From positions 1 through 50,985 of the forward strand of contig JAIFMP010000045.1 of the NCBI GenBank assembly GCA_020048405.1: a DNA stretch of 50,985 bases, in the 5' to 3' direction. Position 1 is the first letter of the stretch; each line of letters starts with the position of its first letter. Of the stretch, positions 46,374 through 50,985 are shown piece by piece. The notes under the pieces are model-generated. The model made no database searches. It was given only the letters and a program-made list of their open reading frames with translations, and had not been told where the DNA came from. Position numbers and translations under genes: made by a program. Source of the stretch: Hydrogenophaga sp. Lineage in GTDB: Bacteria > Pseudomonadota > Gammaproteobacteria > Burkholderiales > Burkholderiaceae_C.

Positions 46374-47588
46374 TCAGAGGCTGCCGGGCATCTTGCAGTC
46401 TTTGGCGTAGGCGTCGGCGTGCTTCTCGAACACCTTGCCCAGCGTGCGGTTGGTCACCCGGCCCTGGGTGTCACGGGTGATGACGCGCAGGTGGTAGTCC
46501 TGAATAGGGTACTGGTTGGTGTTGAACTTGAACGCACCGCGTACCGAGTCGAATTTGGCGGCCTGCAATGCCTTGCGCACGGCGTTTTTGTCGTCCAGGT
46601 TGCCCTTGCTGTCACGCACGGCAGCGTCTATCAAACGGGCCGCATCGTAGCCCTGTGACGCATACAGACTGGGCAGGCGCCCGTATTCCTTCTGGAAGTC
46701 GGCCACGAACCTGACGTTGGCCGGGTTGTTCATGTCATGCGCCCACTGGGACGTGTTGAACATGCCGAGCATGGGGTCGCCAACCGCACGGATCACGTCC
46801 TCATCACCCGAAAATCCCGGACCGAACAGCGTCATGTCTTTGGACAACCCCGCGCCCACGAACTGCTTGATGAAGTTGATGCCCATGCCACCAGGCAGGA
46901 AGATGTAAACCGCATCGGCACCGGAACCACGGATTTTGGACAGCTCGGCCCCGTAATCGAGCTGGTTGAGCGCGGTGTAGGTCTCCTGCACAACTTCGCC
47001 CTTGTAGAAGCGCTTGAACCCAGCGAGCGCGTCCTTGCCTGCGGGGTAATTGGGCGCCAGGATGGCGGCTTTCTTGAAGCCCTTGTCGGTCACAACCTTG
47101 CCCACCGCCTCATGCAGGTTGTCGTTCTGCCAAGCCACGTTGAAGAAGTAGGGGTTGCACTGCGCGCCCGCATATTGGCTGGGGCCGGCATTGGCGCTGA
47201 TGTAGAAAGTTTTGGACTGGAAAATGGGCTGACCCACCGCCAGCATCACGTTGGAAAATACCACGCCTGTCATGAAGTCCACCTTGTCGCGCTTGACCAG
47301 GCGGTCTGCCGTTTGTTTGGCCGCATCGGGGCTGGCCTGGTCGTCGGCCACGATCACTTCTGCGGGCAAGCCGCCGAGCTTGCCACCGCTGTGCTTGACA
47401 GCCAGCTGGAAGCCGTCACGGATGTCCACGCCCAGGCCGGCACCCGGACCAGAGAGGGTGGACAGCAAGCCCACTCTGACTTTGTCAGCAGCTTGCGCAC
47501 CGCCCGACAGCAGCAACGTGGCTGCAGCAACAGTCAGCATCTGGGTGACAGCGCGGTGAACGGCGGAACAACGGTGGGTCTGGCGCAT
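46374..47588 (-). CDS. livK: Periplasmic substrate-binding protein of a Liv-type ABC transporter
   Basis: This is the 404-residue binding protein of the importer. A signal peptide (basic MRQTHRCSAVHR, hydrophobic MLTVAAATLLLSGGAQAA) is followed by the type I periplasmic binding fold. That fold shows VRVGLLSTLSGPGAGLGVDIRDGFQLAVK, VIVADDQASPDAAKQTADRLV, NAGPSQYAGAQCNPYFFNVAWQNDN and RVITRDTQGRVTNRT. Similar proteins are encoded beside aromatic-acid catabolic genes and may bind benzoate-like compounds; ligand identity cannot be read from the sequence. ATG 47588 is preceded by ATAGGA. It lies 59 nt after the CoA ligase gene. Confidence 0.92.
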   Translation of the reverse strand: MRQTHRCSAVHRAVTQMLTVAAATLLLSGGAQAADKVRVGLLSTLSGPGAGLGVDIRDGFQLAVKHSGGKLGGLPAEVIVADDQASPDAAKQTADRLVKRDKVDFMTGVVFSNVMLAVGQPIFQSKTFYISANAGPSQYAGAQCNPYFFNVAWQNDNLHEAVGKVVTDKGFKKAAILAPNYPAGKDALAGFKRFYKGEVVQETYTALNQLDYGAELSKIRGSGADAVYIFLPGGMGINFIKQFVGAGLSKDMTLFGPGFSGDEDVIRAVGDPMLGMFNTSQWAHDMNNPANVRFVADFQKEYGRLPSLYASQGYDAARLIDAAVRDSKGNLDDKNAVRKALQAAKFDSVRGAFKFNTNQYPIQDYHLRVITRDTQGRVTNRTLGKVFEKHADAYAKDCKMPGSL

Positions 47589-47647
47589 GGCAAGTTTCCT
47601 ATTGAGGCAGGGTTGAAACGAGGGGGGAAAGGGTAGGTACATCAAGA

Positions 47648-49291
47648 TCAGATCACGTCGTGCAACCTGAACCGCTGTAGCTTACCGGTCTGGGTGCGGG
47701 GCAAGGTGTCTGAAAACCGGATGACACGTGGGTATTTGTACGGGGCAATTGCTTGCTTCACATGCGCCTGCAGGGCCATCGCCAGCGCTTCGTCGGCCAC
47801 CACACCGGCTTTGGGTACCACAAACGCGGTGATGACCTGGCCGCGCTCGGCATCGGGCACACCAATCACCGCACATTCGGCCACGGCGGGGTGCAGCATC
47901 AGCGCATCCTCCACCTCAGGCGAGGCCACGTTGTACCCGGCCGAGACAATCATGTCGTCGGTGCGCGCCTGGTAAAAAAAGTAACCATCGGCGTCCATCA
48001 GGTAGGCGTCGCCGGTCAGGTTCCAGCCGTTTTGCACGTAGCTGGTCTGGCGCTCGTCGCCCAGGTAACGGCAACCGGTGGGACCCTTCACGGCCAAACG
48101 CCCCACCGTGCCAGGGGGCACCTCGCGGCCCTGGTCGTCCTGTACCTGGGCCACATAACCGGGCACCACGGTGCCGGTGGCCCCTGGCCGCGCGTGGGCC
48201 TCGTCGGCCGAAATGAAGATGTGGAGCAACTCGGTGGCCCCAATGCCGTCGATCAGCTCGATGCCGGTGGCCGCCTTCCACTGTGCGCGGGTGGCGGCAG
48301 GCAGCGCCTCGCCAGCCGACACACACTGGCGCAGCGCCGTCTGGCGCAAGGCCGGGCCCTGCGCCGACAACACCCGGTACGAAGTGGGCGCGGTGAACAG
48401 CGTGGTCACGCCATAGGCCGGAATGGCCTCGGCCAGTTGCGGCGGGCTGGCTTTTTCCAGCAGCACGGTGGATGCCCCGACCGACATGGGAAACAGCAGC
48501 AGACCGCCGAGCCCGAAGGTGAACGCCAGCGGCGGGCTGCCCAAAAACACATCGTCAGCCCTGGGGCGCAGCACGTGCGTGGGCCAGCAGTGGCACACGG
48601 CCATCACGTCGCGGTGACAGTGCATGGTGGCCTTGGGCACCCCCGTGGTGCCGCTGGTGAAGGCCAGCAGGCAGGTGTCGGTGGCCGCAGTGGGCACGTT
48701 GGCAAATGGCGTGGTGTGCCGGGCCATGTCAGTTTCCAGCCGCGCTGGCCCGACCACAGGCGCGGTGCCGTCCAGAATGCCCTGCCCTTGGAAAAACCGC
48801 AGTTGCTTCAACACAGGGTGCGCGGCGGCGGACTGTTGCAGCTCCTGCGCCAGCGACAGGTCGCACAACGCGTGCGACACCTGCGCCTTGTCGATGATGG
48901 CCCCCAGCTCTTTGGCGCGCAGCAGCGGCATGGTGGCCACGGCGATGCCACCCGCCTTGATGACAGCAAACCAGCATGCTGCCAGCATGGGGTTGTTGGG
49001 CGCACGCAGCAGCACGCGGTTGCCGCTGACCAGCCCCATGTCGTGCACCAGCACGTGGGCAATGCGGTCGGCCTGGGCCAACAGGTCGTGGTAGGTCCAC
49101 ACCAGGCCGCCCGGCGCGCGGACGCACACGCGGTCGCCCCAACCCCGGTGGATGGCGCTGTCCAGCAGCTCGGTGGCGCAGTTCATTTCCAATGGGAACT
49201 GCAAGCCCGGTGCATCCAGCAAAAACTCGGGCCACTGGTCGGCAGGCGGCAGGTGGTCGATGGCAAAGGTGTCGATGTGGGCGGTGTACAT
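47648..49291 (-). CDS. Benzoate/2-aminobenzoate-type CoA ligase
   Basis: This ANL-superfamily enzyme activates an aromatic acid with ATP and CoA. The 547-residue protein has the P-loop LLAFTSGTTGVPKATMHCHRDVM, the A5-type motif DGIGATELLHIFISA, A7 NLTGDAYLMDADGYFFYQARTDDMIVSAGYNVASPEVEDAL, and the catalytic Lys region LPRTQTGKLQRFRL. The combination GATELLHIF, GTVVPGYVAQV and PPLAFTFGLGGLLLFPM is what I know from benzoate-CoA and 2-aminobenzoate-CoA ligases. Anthranilate is the favoured substrate because of the neighbouring acyl-CoA genes, RidA-like protein and formamidase-like hydrolase, but benzoate or a hydroxybenzoate is possible. Confidence 0.88.
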   Translation of the reverse strand: MYTAHIDTFAIDHLPPADQWPEFLLDAPGLQFPLEMNCATELLDSAIHRGWGDRVCVRAPGGLVWTYHDLLAQADRIAHVLVHDMGLVSGNRVLLRAPNNPMLAACWFAVIKAGGIAVATMPLLRAKELGAIIDKAQVSHALCDLSLAQELQQSAAAHPVLKQLRFFQGQGILDGTAPVVGPARLETDMARHTTPFANVPTAATDTCLLAFTSGTTGVPKATMHCHRDVMAVCHCWPTHVLRPRADDVFLGSPPLAFTFGLGGLLLFPMSVGASTVLLEKASPPQLAEAIPAYGVTTLFTAPTSYRVLSAQGPALRQTALRQCVSAGEALPAATRAQWKAATGIELIDGIGATELLHIFISADEAHARPGATGTVVPGYVAQVQDDQGREVPPGTVGRLAVKGPTGCRYLGDERQTSYVQNGWNLTGDAYLMDADGYFFYQARTDDMIVSAGYNVASPEVEDALMLHPAVAECAVIGVPDAERGQVITAFVVPKAGVVADEALAMALQAHVKQAIAPYKYPRVIRFSDTLPRTQTGKLQRFRLHDVI

Positions 49292-49320
49292 GGCGGGCTC
49301 CCGGTGCTTTGATTGCTGAT

Positions 49321-49355
49321 AGCTACAAACCCTTACCCATCAAGCGGCAAGGGCC
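49321..49355 (+). repeat. 35-bp dispersed repeat, copy 6 (end of the acyl-CoA dehydrogenase gene)
   Basis: The plus strand reads AGCTACAAACCC... to ...ATCAAGCGGCAAGGGCC, followed by ATTTCT and preceded by TGAT. It matches the other copies at AGCT, AA (8-9) and GCG (24-26), and its ATCAAGCGG core equals copy 1. It overlaps the last codons (ALAA) and the stop of the acyl-CoA dehydrogenase gene and reaches to 29 nt from the ligase start. Confidence 0.58.
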
Positions 49356-50533
49356 ATTTCTTTCAACATTTCTCGCGCAATGATGAGTTGCTGCACCTCG
49401 GTAGCACCCTCGTAGATGCGCAGGGCGCGGATCTCGCGGTACAACCGCTCCACCGGCACGCCACTCACCACGCCCAGCCCACCCCACATTTGCAGCGCAG
49501 CGTCGATGACGGTCTGCGCGTTTTCTGTGGCGGTCATCTTGGCCATGGCCGCTTCGCGGGTGACGGTGTGGCCCTGGTCGCGCAGCCAGGCGGCGCGGTA
49601 CGTCAGCAAGGCGGCGCTGTCGATGGCGGTGGCCATCTGCGCCAGCTTGGCCTGCGTGAGCTGAAAATCGGCCAACACACCGCCAAACATGGCGCGGGTG
49701 GTGGCGCGTTGCAGCGCCTCGTCCATTGCGCGGCGGGCCAGGCCCAGCGCGGCAGCGGCCACTGAGGTGCGGAACACATCGAGCGTGCGCATGGCAATTT
49801 TGAAACCCTGGCCCGCTTCGCCCACCAGCGCGTCGGCAGGCAAGCGGCAGTTGGCGAGGCGCAACCGGGCGAGCGGGTGGGGGGCCATCACGTCGATGCG
49901 CTCGGCCACCTCGAAGCCGGGCGCATCGGCATCGACAATGAATGCGCTGATGCCCCGCGCCCCCGGGGCCTCGCCGGTGCGGGCGAACAGCACATAAAAG
50001 TCGGCAATGCCGCCGTTGGATATCCAGGTCTTTTCGCCATTCAGCACCCAGCCCTCGCCCTGTGCATCACTCACACGCTGCGCGCTACAGGCCATGGCTG
50101 CCACATCGGAGCCAGCCTGGGGTTCTGACAAAGCAAACGCGGCGATGGCTTCGCCACGGGCCACGCGTGGCAAGTAGCGTTGGCGCTGCGCTGCCGAGCC
50201 GTGCAACGAAATGGCCCCCGAGCCCAGGCCCTGCATGGCAAACGCAAAGTCGGCCAGACCGCTGTGGCGGGCCAGGTTTTCGCGCAGCAAGCAAATGGCA
50301 CGGGTGTCGATGGCATCGCCCGCGCCGCCCACGTCGCGCCCGGCCACGGCATGTGCGAGCCAGCCGCCCTGCCCCAGCGCGCGCACCAGGCTGCGGCATT
50401 CGGCATCGGCGTCTGGTCCGTGGTCGTGTGGCACGTGCTGGCTGGCCCAGGCTTGAAGGTCGTGAGCCAGGGTGCGGTGGTGGTCTTCAAAAAACGGCAG
50501 GCCCAGAAAGCGGGCGTCCAGTGTCTGGGCCAT
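49340..50533 (-). CDS. Acyl-CoA dehydrogenase
   Basis: This FAD-dependent enzyme oxidises acyl-CoA thioesters. The 397-residue protein has the mixed helical N-terminal domain and the flavin-binding signature [22 protein letters not shown] with [25 protein letters not shown]. The C-terminal helical domain contains [43 protein letters not shown], where the Glu of YEGATE is the usual catalytic base. It lies 2 nt after the enoyl-CoA hydratase gene and 48 nt before the CoA ligase. Together they suggest beta-oxidation-like processing of a ring-derived CoA ester. The last codons overlap a dispersed repeat. Confidence 0.93.
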   Translation of the reverse strand: MAQTLDARFLGLPFFEDHHRTLAHDLQAWASQHVPHDHGPDADAECRSLVRALGQGGWLAHAVAGRDVGGAGDAIDTRAICLLRENLARHSGLADFAFAMQGLGSGAISLHGSAAQRQRYLPRVARGEAIAAFALSEPQAGSDVAAMACSAQRVSDAQGEGWVLNGEKTWISNGGIADFYVLFARTGEAPGARGISAFIVDADAPGFEVAERIDVMAPHPLARLRLANCRLPADALVGEAGQGFKIAMRTLDVFRTSVAAAALGLARRAMDEALQRATTRAMFGGVLADFQLTQAKLAQMATAIDSAALLTYRAAWLRDQGHTVTREAAMAKMTATENAQTVIDAALQMWGGLGVVSGVPVERLYREIRALRIYEGATEVQQLIIAREMLKEMALAA

Positions 50534-50535
50534 GG

Positions 50536-50985
50536 TCAGTTGCCTTCGAAACGGGGTTTCTGTTTGGCCACAAAGGCGTGGTACGCGCGGGAGAAGTCTT
50601 GCGTGAGCATGCACAGCGCCTGCGCCTGTGCCTCGGACTCGATGGCCTGTTCCAGCGTCATGGCCCACTCCTGGTGCAGCATGGTTTTGGTGATGCCGTT
50701 GGCAAAGGTGGGGCCTTCGGCCAAACTGCGGGCCAGCGCCTGGGCATCGGGCAACAGGGCGGCGGGTTCACACAGGCGGTTGAAAAAGCCCCAGCGCTCG
50801 CCCTCTTCCCCACCCAGCGAGCGGCCGGTGTACAGCAACTCGCTGGCACGGCCCTGGCCAATCAGGCGCGGCAGGATGGCGCAGGCGCCCATGTCGCACC
50901 CAGCCAGCCCCACGCGGTTGAACAGAAAGGCCGTTTTGCTGCGGGCTGTGCCCAGGCGCATGTCACTGGCCATGGCCATGATGGC
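50536..50985 (-). CDS. Enoyl-CoA hydratase/isomerase family protein (5' part outside the window)
   Basis: This crotonase-fold protein is cut by the window edge; about 149 C-terminal residues are visible. The frame is open to the last base. [38 protein letters not shown] is the middle of the crotonase signature, including the Gly-Cys-Asp-Met-Gly acyl-CoA pocket seen in many aromatic-pathway hydratases. [26 protein letters not shown] and the C-terminal helices follow. It is coupled to the acyl-CoA dehydrogenase with a 2-nt gap. The specific reaction cannot be assigned without the upstream half. Confidence 0.9.
   Translation of the reverse strand, partial: AIMAMASDMRLGTARSKTAFLFNRVGLAGCDMGACAILPRLIGQGRASELLYTGRSLGGEEGERWGFFNRLCEPAALLPDAQALARSLAEGPTFANGITKTMLHQEWAMTLEQAIESEAQAQALCMLTQDFSRAYHAFVAKQKPRFEGN

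Noticed and set aside
47753..49312. Open frame of 519 codons antisense to the CoA ligase gene
   Set aside because: The ligase has all ANL motifs; the opposite frame has none and is His/Gly/Arg-rich.

Overview
The window is a GC-rich bacterial chromosome segment packed with co-directional operons. Gene content and order point to Burkholderiales, most likely Comamonadaceae. The evidence is the run lepA-lepB-DUF4845-rnc-era-recO-pdxJ-acpS-nagZ, the block rpoE-rseA-rseB-degP, the fab cluster behind yceD-rpmF, an argH-algZ-algR-ppc-hemCD-hemX-hemY neighbourhood, and an H-NS protein of the short beta-proteobacterial type. The family assignment is an inference from content; no database search was possible.

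Layout. 1-462: degraded sequence with a remnant resembling an IS1380-family transposase. 463-12925 (minus): cell-wall recycling (nagZ), holo-ACP synthase (acpS), vitamin B6 (pdxJ), repair and ribosome/RNA processing (recO, era, rnc), signal peptidase (lepB), elongation factor 4 (lepA), and the envelope-stress regulon core (degP, rseB, rseA, rpoE). 12986-19982 (minus): a small membrane protein and the fatty-acid block fabF-acpP-fabG-fabD-fabH-plsX-rpmF-yceD. 20042-21468 (plus): maf and an RsmI-like methyltransferase. 21490-26046 (minus): galU, an S49 peptidase, a Rieske protein, a Gph-like phosphatase, an H-NS protein and rluC. 26047-29717 (plus): a long rne leader, RNase E and a strong bidirectional terminator. 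29741-34138 (minus): the haem operon hemC-hemD-hemX-hemY. 34380-37211 (plus): ppc. 37215-39067 (minus): an AlgZ/AlgR-type two-component pair. 39177-40634 (plus): argH. 40690-50985 (minus): DUF2164, a broken VOC gene, then an apparent catabolic operon. That operon comprises an alpha/beta hydrolase, a RidA-like protein, a five-gene branched-chain-type ABC transporter, a 2-aminobenzoate/benzoate-type CoA ligase, an acyl-CoA dehydrogenase and a partial enoyl-CoA hydratase. It probably takes up and CoA-activates an aromatic acid such as anthranilate.

Two patterns go beyond gene-by-gene annotation. First, four genes (nagZ, acpS, plsX, VOC) are broken in frame by small lesions. Three look like deletions of roughly 16-28 nt in otherwise well-conserved genes, and the fourth is a one-base homopolymer difference. 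Because acpS and plsX are normally indispensable, this is either a cluster of sequence or assembly errors or real decay with compensation elsewhere. Second, at least six copies of an indel-free 35-bp repeat (AGCT...AA...GCG framework) are scattered through the window. Four sit at gene junctions, one lies in frame inside hemD, and one encodes the hydrophobic core of the RseB signal peptide.
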